Origin: Bodo saltans
Lineage: Eukaryota > Euglenozoa > Kinetoplastea > Eubodonida > Bodonidae
Reading direction: 5' to 3'
NCBI GenBank assembly: GCA_001460835.1
Contig: CYKH01000335.1
Coordinates: 1-29,066, forward strand
Length of the DNA: 29,066 nucleotides
In this document: positions 7,915-15,748 of the stretch, piece after piece
Numbering within the stretch: the first letter of the stretch is position 1
Layout: every line of letters begins with the position of its first letter
Translations under genes and position numbers: made by a program
Notes under the pieces: model-generated
Database searches by the model: none
Told to the model about the DNA's origin: nothing
What the model saw: only the letters and a program-made list of their open reading frames with translations

Positions 7915-9495
7915 ATGGGTCGGGGTCTCGCTTCGACCAAGGCAAAGTTGCCGCCATCGTCAGCAATCACAACATCAGCCACGCACCATGCAACGCCGTT
8001 GTTGTACTTTTCCGATGCGCCGCTCGCCAATACTCTGTGCCGCTCAGTGGCCGCGTGGTTCCAAGTGAACCAACGACCCCTGCCGTGGAGGCCAGTAGTG
8101 AAGGCACCTGAGCAAATCAAGAAGTCGTCGTCGTCATCCGCACCATCACCAACAACACAAGAACCAACGTCGCAAGCTCCCACTGCAGCCGCACCTGCAC
8201 CTCGTGATGCATACGGCACGTGGGTATGCGAAGTGATGTCCCAACAGACGCGGATTCAGACGGTGGTGGAGTACTGGAAGCGTTGGATGGTGGCATTTCC
8301 CACGGTATCAGCCCTCGCTGCGGCCGATGCAGAGCGTGTGCGTTCCCTGTGGAGAGGCTTAGGGTTTTATCGAAGGGCAGCACTTCTGCACAAGGGAGCG
8401 CATTACATTGTCGAGCATCATGGAGGCGAGCTTCCTCGGTCAGCGACGGAGCTACGCGAGATTCCTGGCATTGGGCCCTACACTGCAGGCGCGATCTCAT
8501 CCATTTGTTTTCATGAAATGACCCCTGCCGTGGACGGGAATGTGGTTCGAGTGTTGTCACGGCTGTGCGGAGCTCGCGACTTTGACCCCAAGAATCCAAA
8601 ATCTATCAAGCTAGCGTGGGAGTGGGCAAACACATTATTCAAAGCTGCTGAGGCCGTGCCAAAAGGTTCCCGAAACAAATTGCAGCAAGTAGATGGCTAC
8701 CTACCAGGGGCTCTCACAGAGGGTCTCATTGAGATAGGGGGTACCGTGTGCAAGCCTAACGGCCAACCCGACTGCCACGCTTGCCCCATTTCCACGCACT
8801 GCAGAGCAAAGCAACTTCTGGAGTTAGGCGATATTGAATCCATCGATGGTATCATTCCTTGCAGAGGGGGCAAGCCCAAGGTGACCCTTCAGGAGTGTGT
8901 CAGCGTTGTGCACATGCTCAAGGATGCACCAAACCACTTGGCAGCACAGTATGTACTCGTGCAGAGGCCCCCTTCGGGTTTGCTTGCGAATCTGTATGAG
9001 TTCCCTAACATTCTTCTCCCACAAACTCCTCGTGACACCGACATGTCGGATGATTCAGAGGCCGATGAGGGCGGATCCCAAGATGAGTCGAAGCGTCCGT
9101 TTATCGCAAACATCATTGCGGCTTTGATGAAAGACATCAAAGACGTAGAGCCGCGCTACCTCGGCTCGTATGTTCATAAGTTTTCTCACATTCATCTCGC
9201 TGTCCATATTATCGTTGTGCGACACAAGACGGAGTCAGGTCTTCAACAAATAGCCAATGTGAAGAAGCCGCTTCTTCCGAAAAGCTGTCTGCATGGTGTT
9301 GATGGTGCGACGGTGAGCAGCGATAGCGCCGATAGAAGGGTGGTGTCTATTGAGACAATGAAGGAATTTGGCGTGGCAAAGACTGTGTCAAAGACCATCG
9401 AGGTGATCAAGAAGAAGATGGTAAATTCTGCAAATAGCGACGAAGCACGCAAGCCCAGCAGCAAAGGGCCGTCAAAACGATCTCGCTCCTCTTGA
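7915..9495 (+). CDS. MUTYH: A/G-specific adenine DNA glycosylase (MutY/MUTYH)
   Basis: MutY removes adenine mispaired with 8-oxoguanine in base-excision repair, in the nucleus and possibly the mitochondrion. The 526-residue product shows the family's order: RPLPWRP, the catalytic-Glu helix EVMSQQTR at about 106, helix-hairpin-helix REIPGIGPYTAG at about 181, catalytic Asp in AVDGNVVR at about 207, and four cysteines of an iron-sulfur loop at 279, 287, 290 and 296. The C-terminal half resembles the MutT-like 8-oxoG recognition domain, with YLGSYVHKFSHIHL. Two oddities stand out. About 30 low-complexity residues (Ser/Pro/Ala/Thr) sit between RPLPWRP and the catalytic helix. The first cysteine spacing is seven residues instead of the usual six. 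The tail is basic (SKRSRSS), a possible nuclear signal. Confidence 0.93.
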   Translation: MGRGLASTKAKLPPSSAITTSATHHATPLLYFSDAPLANTLCRSVAAWFQVNQRPLPWRPVVKAPEQIKKSSSSSAPSPTTQEPTSQAPTAAAPAPRDAYGTWVCEVMSQQTRIQTVVEYWKRWMVAFPTVSALAAADAERVRSLWRGLGFYRRAALLHKGAHYIVEHHGGELPRSATELREIPGIGPYTAGAISSICFHEMTPAVDGNVVRVLSRLCGARDFDPKNPKSIKLAWEWANTLFKAAEAVPKGSRNKLQQVDGYLPGALTEGLIEIGGTVCKPNGQPDCHACPISTHCRAKQLLELGDIESIDGIIPCRGGKPKVTLQECVSVVHMLKDAPNHLAAQYVLVQRPPSGLLANLYEFPNILLPQTPRDTDMSDDSEADEGGSQDESKRPFIANIIAALMKDIKDVEPRYLGSYVHKFSHIHLAVHIIVVRHKTESGLQQIANVKKPLLPKSCLHGVDGATVSSDSADRRVVSIETMKEFGVAKTVSKTIEVIKKKMVNSANSDEARKPSSKGPSKRSRSS

Positions 9496-9525
9496 ATTAT
9501 GGCTCATCTTTTCTTGCTGGATGAG

Positions 9526-9539
9526 CGTGTGTGTGTGTA
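9526..9539. repeat. short GT microsatellite
   Basis: An alternating GT run lies in the 3' flank of MutY. Confidence 0.6.
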
Positions 9540-9699
9540 TCCGTGATAATTCATAGACGTACTGCATAGAGACCCCGCGAAATCCTGTTTTTGTTGCATT
9601 TTCAACACCGGGAATTTTGTGCAAGAGTGGATGCACGTTGATGAGAATATGTGGTGAGTGCGGTGCAATGATATTCTTCAATGAAAAACACAACGGCAT

Positions 9700-9748
9700 A
9701 TTTCTTGATTTCCTTTGTTTTTTTCCTGCCATTATCAACAAATAAAAG
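9700..9748 (+). promoter_or_regulatory. putative trans-splice acceptor for the SET gene
   Basis: A T-rich tract at 9701-9730 is followed by an AAAAG with the AG at 9747-9748. The ATG at 9774 is 25 bases further on. The in-frame ATG at 9681 lies before the tract. Confidence 0.5.
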
Positions 9749-9773
9749 TTCATCGAAGAGTAATTTGTGCGAC

Positions 9774-11126
9774 ATGCCACCACCCTCCAACAGGAAACGT
9801 GGCCGTGTGCAGGATGTGGCAGGTGCCACGAAGGGCCAATTGCAACATCCAATGATGGTAGGCAGCCAACCTAACGAGCCGCCGCTATTTGCGTTCCTTC
9901 TGTCAAAGTACCTCCGTAGACGACACGAGGAGGGCCAGCAGGCCAACACACAAGTTCTAAGAAACACCAGAGCTGCTGGGTTGCAGATGATCCCAATGCC
10001 ATCGGCGGATATCAACGGGAGGACTTCTTCATCGGAGAGTAGTTTTGCAACGGCAGCAGCAGGTCGTGGTTCCGTTGCTCCTGCTGATGGAGGTAGCTCG
10101 CCATTCATACCCGACTCTGCTGCCACCTCTGAGGAGTACCTGTCAACGCCTGTGCCTCAAGATGATATTCCAGCAGTAGCAGCAGCACCTGTTGTATCAT
10201 CATCTACGACACAACAGTTGCCGACCATCGCGGAGTTATTACCCTACCCGTTGGGTGCTCTTCGCGACCTCGAGACATTTGTAGAGCTGCACTGCGCGCA
10301 TCTTGCTGCCAAGCGTCAGCTGCTGCATGAGGAATATTTGCTTGATGCGCCTCCCACTACATCTGTGATCTTGCGAGCGGTGGGATACCTCGCGTCCGCC
10401 CCGTTGTTGCGCTGCGTGTTGATGCACCACGCATACGAAACAAAGGAGTACCAGCGAGTGCTCACTGTGCTGGACACGCTACGCCGCGACGTTGGGAAGC
10501 TATGGATGCGGTTGGAGTCGCTTCTGCGGGAGTCGATATTTGATGTGGCATCATCCCGTCTGACTTCGTCGTCCATCACGAAGAACGCGATTTTTGTGGC
10601 AGCATTTACCACTGCGCTGCGATACGAAACCAATAAGAAGCTTGAGGCGCTGAAGGCGAATGGCCCTCGACCGGCGCTGCTGATTGTGCCGAGTCAAATT
10701 CGAGTCGCGAACTTTGGCGTATTTCTGCGTGGGTCCATTCCAAAAGATACTCCAATCATGGGCTACGCAGGAGAGCTTGAGGAGGTGGATGCTTACGCCA
10801 GTGGGTATCGAATGGCATGCCAGAAGGGCGTTGTCATTGACAGTTTAATGGAGAGGTGCCTATGTTCCATGATGAACGACGCCAAATTCAGTGTCTTTGC
10901 CAACAATTGCCAGTTTAAAGCTGGGACCAAAGTCACAGGAGTTCGAGCATCCAGCAAACGCCACATTAAGGATGAGGAGTTGTTTGTGAGCTACGGTGCA
11001 AAGTTTCGTTTTGATCTGGAGGGGGTTGCGGCAGGGTTCAGCCGCAGCTTGGCTGCCGATATGTCGTGGTTGGCACGCGGTGTGACCCTTCCTGAGTTGA
11101 ATGTGAACTCGTCGAAGAGTGAGTGA
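9774..11126 (+). CDS. SET-domain protein, putative lysine methyltransferase
   Basis: SET domains transfer methyl groups from S-adenosylmethionine to lysines of histones or other proteins. The 450-residue product has a basic N-terminus (PPPSNRKRGR), a Ser/Ala-rich linker to about residue 150, and a helical middle. The C-terminal SET-like region spans about 310-410: FGVFLRGSIPKDTPIMGYAG, then a MMNDAKFSVFANNCQFK segment in the position of the family's RFxNHxCxPN motif, and IKDEELFVSYGAKFRF matching GEELxxxYG. The NHxC asparagine-histidine pair reads NNC, so activity is uncertain. No post-SET cysteine cluster is seen. The start at 9774 follows the acceptor; starting at 9681 would add a spurious hydrophobic leader. 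The target is unknown. Confidence 0.75.
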   Translation: MPPPSNRKRGRVQDVAGATKGQLQHPMMVGSQPNEPPLFAFLLSKYLRRRHEEGQQANTQVLRNTRAAGLQMIPMPSADINGRTSSSESSFATAAAGRGSVAPADGGSSPFIPDSAATSEEYLSTPVPQDDIPAVAAAPVVSSSTTQQLPTIAELLPYPLGALRDLETFVELHCAHLAAKRQLLHEEYLLDAPPTTSVILRAVGYLASAPLLRCVLMHHAYETKEYQRVLTVLDTLRRDVGKLWMRLESLLRESIFDVASSRLTSSSITKNAIFVAAFTTALRYETNKKLEALKANGPRPALLIVPSQIRVANFGVFLRGSIPKDTPIMGYAGELEEVDAYASGYRMACQKGVVIDSLMERCLCSMMNDAKFSVFANNCQFKAGTKVTGVRASSKRHIKDEELFVSYGAKFRFDLEGVAAGFSRSLAADMSWLARGVTLPELNVNSSKSE

Positions 11127-11239
11127 CCCTCTGTCTCTCATACTTTTTCTCTCTGTCTTTGTTGCCCCCACGTACACGGATTTTGTCTTTACAATGAATA
11201 CGAATGCGTAGCTCCCTGTTCCTTTAAAAAACAACGTTT

Positions 11240-11274
11240 GGGCTTCATTCTTTGGAAATCAATAAATATCGAAG
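11240..11274 (+). promoter_or_regulatory. putative trans-splice acceptor for the TerD-like gene
   Basis: A weak T/C-rich stretch (ggcttcattcttt) is followed by GAAG with the AG at 11273-11274, 50 bases before the ATG at 11324. Other AGs at 11276-11277 and 11287-11288 are equally possible. A stronger pyrimidine tract lies at about 11130-11167. Confidence 0.35.
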
Positions 11275-11323
11275 TAGATCTGCAATAGAAACAAAACAAC
11301 AAAACAACAACACAACACATTCG

Positions 11324-12982
11324 ATGGCGACCTGCCCTGCTTCCAGCGATGCTCTCATCAACCCGAGCAACCACAATGGAGTGATTATTGCAGAAAGCGC
11401 TACTCAGATCACACTCCGCGTTTTGTGGCCCAAAGAGCTTCTGGTGGATTTAGATTTCGCAGCGGTGCTATTCGATGAACACGGCACCGCAACTGAACTC
11501 GTGTCCTACTCTTCACCCACATCTAGCGATGCTGCTCGCACAGTGTCCCTCGTCACAGGAGACCAGAGGTCTGGCGATATCGGTGAGGCCATCGTTGTTC
11601 GCCTTGCGAACCTCTCCTCGAGCGTCGATGCCATTGGCTTCCTCGTCACGTGCCCTGATACGAAACGATCCATGACGGAGGTTCACGAGCTGCACGTGTT
11701 GGCGACTGCAGAAGGCACTTTCCAATCCTCAGAGGAGAGTGATCCTTCGCCCTCCTCTTGGAAGTACACGTGTGCACCACGTGACGATGCTGTTGAACTT
11801 CGTTTACGTGACCCCATTCACATGCGTATGGTCGCGTCGATTCAGCGAAATCGTGCGGACAAGAACAAAAAGAAATCCCTTCGGAAAAGTGGCGATGAAG
11901 TGACTGGTGATTGGGTGCTGCGAGTGCATCGAAACCTTGTCCACGGGCTCTCCGCACGTGACGCCGCCGCGACGATGGCCGTGGTGCTTGGCTACTGCCA
12001 CACTGCGTCAGAAGCGCATGTGTCCTTCCCATTTCCACTTTATCTTGAGAAGGATCAATGCTTTCACATCCGCGAGGAAACTGCTGCTGCTGATGGTGCG
12101 AGAGGACGTCGACCACGTCACGTGTCGCACAACGAAGGCAGCAACGGTGCGTTTCTCACCGTCGGTGTTGGGTGGGATATTCCCCCAGCAATTTCGGCAG
12201 CCAACGACGAGAATTCATCGGCGAGCGACATTGATCTTTCATGTGTGGCCATTAACGTTCACGAACGGAATGCGCAGAGTCAAATCAAAGATATGCTATT
12301 CTGGGGGAAGATCACTGGCCTCAACGGTGCCATCACACATTCCGGTGACAATACCGATGGTGAGGGCGACGGCCTCGATGAGTTTTTGACGATAGACTTG
12401 TCCCGCATTCCACAGAACGTCACGACGCTTGCATTTATAGTTTCCAGCTACAACAAGCCGACCCTTGATGCGGCGAGGAATATTTTATTTTCCGTTGCAC
12501 GAAACAGCGATGAGGGCGTGCTGGTGCTAATGGAGGGCATCGGTAGTGGTGGGAGTTACACCAGCTTCATCCCATGTGTGCTGGAGAGGCATGAGGAGGA
12601 GCTGGGAGGACCCTTTACGTCGTCGAATGCGCCATCAGCGTCACGTTGGAGAATTCGTGTGCTCTCGTTGCCTGTGGTTGGCCACAGTGTTTCCGACGAA
12701 GCGACACGTGCGTCCGTCTGCGCCACTGTAATAGCAGCAAGCGGCAGAGGTGGCCAAGCTGCACCCCGCGCACTCCATATTAGGCGTTCTGCAGAAGTTG
12801 CTCAGCAACGACGACAACGAAATGCTTTGAGTTCTCAACAATCCCTAAGAGATGGAGATGCACCTGCGAGGAGTTCGCACACTCCTGGTGCTGACTATGA
12901 GCCCTCCAAACTAGTCATCTGGATTTGTGTGGGTTTCATCGTTGTGGTGACAGCATACGTGTTGAGGGGTATGGGACTATGA
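11324..12982 (+). CDS. tail-anchored protein with TerD-like domains
   Basis: The protein is 552 residues long. The clearest feature, at about 335-354, is the TerD/tellurium-resistance calcium-binding motif, GAITHSGDNTDGEGDGLDE. It is followed by FLTIDLSRIPQNVTTLAFIV, the typical next strands of that family. The same domain begins near 278 with LTVGVGWDIP and has a DIDLSCVAINV strand. The N-terminal ~110 residues look like a second, degenerate copy (LLVDLDFAAVLFDEHG, then a GDIGEAIVVRLANLSSSVDA stretch). The last ~25 residues hold one hydrophobic helix, KLVIWICVGFIVVVTAYVL, followed by a short RGMGL tail. This predicts a tail anchor with the domains facing the cytosol. Known TerD proteins bind Ca2+ and respond to stress in bacteria, with scattered eukaryotic relatives. 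The function here is unknown. A frame from 11252 would add leader-like residues and is not preferred. Confidence 0.75.
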   Translation: MATCPASSDALINPSNHNGVIIAESATQITLRVLWPKELLVDLDFAAVLFDEHGTATELVSYSSPTSSDAARTVSLVTGDQRSGDIGEAIVVRLANLSSSVDAIGFLVTCPDTKRSMTEVHELHVLATAEGTFQSSEESDPSPSSWKYTCAPRDDAVELRLRDPIHMRMVASIQRNRADKNKKKSLRKSGDEVTGDWVLRVHRNLVHGLSARDAAATMAVVLGYCHTASEAHVSFPFPLYLEKDQCFHIREETAAADGARGRRPRHVSHNEGSNGAFLTVGVGWDIPPAISAANDENSSASDIDLSCVAINVHERNAQSQIKDMLFWGKITGLNGAITHSGDNTDGEGDGLDEFLTIDLSRIPQNVTTLAFIVSSYNKPTLDAARNILFSVARNSDEGVLVLMEGIGSGGSYTSFIPCVLERHEEELGGPFTSSNAPSASRWRIRVLSLPVVGHSVSDEATRASVCATVIAASGRGGQAAPRALHIRRSAEVAQQRRQRNALSSQQSLRDGDAPARSSHTPGADYEPSKLVIWICVGFIVVVTAYVLRGMGL

Positions 12983-13313
12983 TTGTGAGAGGAGTCCTGC
13001 GAAAACCCACCTTCGTTTTTTTTTTTTGAAATCTTACGTGAGTGCACGCATATCATTTTGCTTCTACGGTAGAGTTGCCCTGTGCGCCAATTCTACCAAC
13101 AAGTCATTCACAATTCTTCGCTGCATCGTTTTTTCTCTCTTGTTGTTGCTGCTGAAATGCATTTTGACGCACGTCATGAAACAAATCACAATGCTGCGTG
13201 CCTGAAGTCACTTGCTTTCATTATTCTATTTTGTTGAAATATCACAGCAAAAACTATCAATCAACGTGGGAGTACTGCACAAAGAACCTTTGGTTAAGAG
13301 ACAATTTTCAATT
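12983..13313. other. intergenic region, no gene seen
   Basis: This stretch holds a T-run at about 13017-13026, a T/C-rich stretch around 13128-13150, and the tract leading to the Sec10 acceptor. No gene or structured RNA is recognised. Confidence 0.5.
13210..13247 (+). promoter_or_regulatory. putative trans-splice acceptor for Sec10
   Basis: A T-rich tract ends in ATCACAG with the AG at 13246-13247. The first in-frame ATG after it is at 13314. The ATG at 13212 lies inside the tract. Confidence 0.6.
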
Positions 13314-15743
13314 ATGTCTGAACAAGGAGACGTCTTTGATACCTTATCAAGTCCCCAATCATCTGGACAAGCACCGCTTCTGCTAGATCGTTCTATTTTC
13401 ACTCCTTCTTCTTTTGCCGCACCTGTTCTCGTCAACGCGATATGTCAACGCGTGCTGATGTCTGTCCCAGTAGACACCAGTAACATGCGCGGAGGAAGTA
13501 ACTTCGGAGCAAGCACCTCACAGCAACACCAAGATGAGGTGCCTCAGGAGGTACATCAGAATATTGCTGGCCGGCTTGTCAAGACGCTTGAAGAGGCTGA
13601 GGCACAGCTTGCGCAGCTGTACGCTGAGGAACAGCGTGCAGTACGGCACGCCGAGGGTGATGCGCGTGCGATTGAAGCAAGCAAAAAGTCTCTCCTGAAT
13701 CAAATCCGCGTCGCGTTAAATGATGGCACCTCTCAGAGAATTCGAGGCATGGAGGACGCCATCGGGAACGCACTCACGTCCACAGTCGGGGTGGAGCAGC
13801 ATCTCAATCAATCGAATGCTCGAGTCACACGTGGCCGTGTCGTGTCGCTACTGCTCAAGTACTTTCAAATGTTTTCACACATTGACAGCAAACAGTTTGA
13901 AGGATTGTTAGAAAACTTATCACGAGCCCGTGCGGAGCAGCGGAAGAAGACAACCGACCAGTGGGCGAATGGGGAGGTGTCCTCTGTGGACCCAAAGTAT
14001 TACACCGTTTTCCAACGAGGAGTAGACCTCCAGCAATCACCCTCTAAGAAACAGTTAAAAAGCAAAGCGAATAAAAAGCGCAGGACGCTGAAAACGCCAG
14101 ACGACGATGAAGACGATGAAGACGAGGAGTCAGAAGAAGACAGCGACGATGACGACGTAAAAAGCAAAGCGAAGAAAAAGCGCAGGACGCTGAAAACGTC
14201 AGACGACGATGAAGACGATGAAGACGAGGAGTCAGAAGAAGACAGCGACGATGACGACGACGACGACGACGATGAGGACGACGAAGAACGCGCACGAATA
14301 AAAGCAATCGATGATGATATCCCCTCACCGGAGAATGCGACCGTCGCGTCCAACAAAGTCCCACTGCATCGTTTTGAAATGGTTGCCGTGAGTGGAGGCT
14401 TAGATCGACTGTTCGCACTGCGATACTACACTGAGGCTCAAGTCCCCTGGATGCTGAAACTGAGTGTGCTTAGCAGAGAACTCGCCGCAGTCGCCAACAA
14501 CGCGTCTAATATTGAGCGTTACTTGGAGTGGCTCAAGGAAGAGCTTGAAGAAGACTGCACGCACCTGATGCAATCATTCCGAGCTTTCTACGATGAAAAC
14601 GGAGAAGCCTCAGTGCACATGGCGTATGGAAAGCTTGAAGAAGACTGCACGCACCTGATGCAATCATTCCGAGCTTTCTACGATGAAAACGGAGAAGCCT
14701 CAGTGCACATGGCGTATGGAAAGAGCCTTTTGAAGACACTGGAGCTGAGCGGCAAGTTGTACGGGTCGTTGTGCGTTGCAGCGGCGGCGGCGGATGCCAA
14801 TAGCAGTGCCCAGGACGACGCCACGGCGCTGCTCGACTACGTGATCAAAAAGTCAGCACAGGACTTGGTGACAGAAATGCGCTCGTCGCACTCCCCTAAC
14901 GTGCCACCCGAGCAGCCTCCCCTTCCAGAGATTACACTGTCGACGCTGATGGCCTTCTTTGACGCCAAGACGAAGCCAGGGATTGTCTTGCTATACAATT
15001 TCCTAGAACAGCGTGTGAAGCGAGAGGCGCTGGTGGTGGAGTCTATTGTGGCGGGGTGCTTTGGTCGTGAGGAGCATAATGTGAATGTGAACGCGACGAG
15101 TGCCAAGGCGAAGCATACACCGTCGCTTTCAGGCGAGAGTCAACATCGGCGCACGATGTCGGGATCTTTGACGTCCATCGCTGCGGCCTCTACGACTGGT
15201 AAGAAAAGCTACATGCATGCGTCGGGTACAGGTGGCGGTATGGCGGCCTCGCTGGCGTCAACCGGCCTCACCGATGCGGGCGGCCGCCAAGCTCGACAAC
15301 AGTTACTCTACAAAATTATGGATCAAGTGCTACGACGCTACGTGACGGAATTGCAAAGTGCCGCCAATCAGCACTTTCAAACTCTCCTTACCCTTCTTGT
15401 TCGAGAACGCAGGCGGCGTTTCGCGGCGAGGCGTCCGGCACAACGCCTACGTTACCGGAAGCGAGTATCACAGTGCCGTCTTGAGATGCGTGATACACTT
15501 CTGAAACGGCGGAAGAACCTGCTTCTTAAACGATCCACAACAGAGCTGCAAATGATTTTTGATGTGATCCCGTCGTTGTTCCCTCATCAATCCGAGTATG
15601 TATCCGGGCGACAAGAGGTCAGCCTCCTCCAGCGATACATGCTTGCCATCGACGATACGTACCGACTCACTCTCCTCGTGTCCGCCGAGGTCAACGAGCC
15701 GTTTGATGTGAAACCTGACCAAAGAAGGCGCAGGAATACCTAG
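13314..15743 (+). CDS. SEC10: exocyst complex subunit Sec10 (EXOC5), N-terminal part
   Basis: Sec10 is one of eight exocyst subunits that tether secretory vesicles to the plasma membrane. This part encodes about 800 residues plus a short out-of-frame tail. The N-terminal region is a coiled coil (LEEAEAQLAQLYAEEQRAVR) followed by TRGRVVSLLLKYFQMFSHID, in the position of the Sec10 helix that opens the rod. Then comes a long Lys/Asp/Glu insert built from a 102-base repeat (14056-14259), then a helical rod (ERYLEWLKEELEEDCTHLMQ) with an exact 90-base in-frame duplication at 14542-14721. The frame runs into RRRRNT and a stop at 15741-15743, while Sec10 continues in another frame from about 15719. 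The identification rests chiefly on the C-terminal half. With about 1,210 residues in total, it is longer than usual for Sec10 because of the inserts. Confidence 0.7.
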   Translation: MSEQGDVFDTLSSPQSSGQAPLLLDRSIFTPSSFAAPVLVNAICQRVLMSVPVDTSNMRGGSNFGASTSQQHQDEVPQEVHQNIAGRLVKTLEEAEAQLAQLYAEEQRAVRHAEGDARAIEASKKSLLNQIRVALNDGTSQRIRGMEDAIGNALTSTVGVEQHLNQSNARVTRGRVVSLLLKYFQMFSHIDSKQFEGLLENLSRARAEQRKKTTDQWANGEVSSVDPKYYTVFQRGVDLQQSPSKKQLKSKANKKRRTLKTPDDDEDDEDEESEEDSDDDDVKSKAKKKRRTLKTSDDDEDDEDEESEEDSDDDDDDDDDEDDEERARIKAIDDDIPSPENATVASNKVPLHRFEMVAVSGGLDRLFALRYYTEAQVPWMLKLSVLSRELAAVANNASNIERYLEWLKEELEEDCTHLMQSFRAFYDENGEASVHMAYGKLEEDCTHLMQSFRAFYDENGEASVHMAYGKSLLKTLELSGKLYGSLCVAAAAADANSSAQDDATALLDYVIKKSAQDLVTEMRSSHSPNVPPEQPPLPEITLSTLMAFFDAKTKPGIVLLYNFLEQRVKREALVVESIVAGCFGREEHNVNVNATSAKAKHTPSLSGESQHRRTMSGSLTSIAAASTTGKKSYMHASGTGGGMAASLASTGLTDAGGRQARQQLLYKIMDQVLRRYVTELQSAANQHFQTLLTLLVRERRRRFAARRPAQRLRYRKRVSQCRLEMRDTLLKRRKNLLLKRSTTELQMIFDVIPSLFPHQSEYVSGRQEVSLLQRYMLAIDDTYRLTLLVSAEVNEPFDVKPDQRRRRNT
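14056..14259. repeat. 102-bp in-frame tandem repeat, Lys-rich then acidic
   Basis: Two copies (14056-14157, 14158-14259) each encode a basic KSKAKKKRRTLKT-like block followed by an Asp/Glu/Ser run. They differ at only two bases that I can see. A pure GAC/GAT run follows to about 14285. The period is 34 codons, so the frame is kept. Confidence 0.9.
14542..14721. repeat. exact 90-bp in-frame tandem duplication in Sec10
   Basis: Copy one is 14542-14631 and copy two 14632-14721. I find no difference between them. Each encodes 30 residues starting LEEDCTHLMQSFRAFYDENG. The duplication lengthens a helical rod segment without changing frame. Confidence 0.95.
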
Positions 15744-15748
15744 AGCGA

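Noticed and set aside
14000-14418. Long serine-rich and arginine-rich open frames on the minus strand opposite the acidic Sec10 repeat
   Set aside because: They are the antisense of GAC/GAT/GAA repeats and have no other coding sign.
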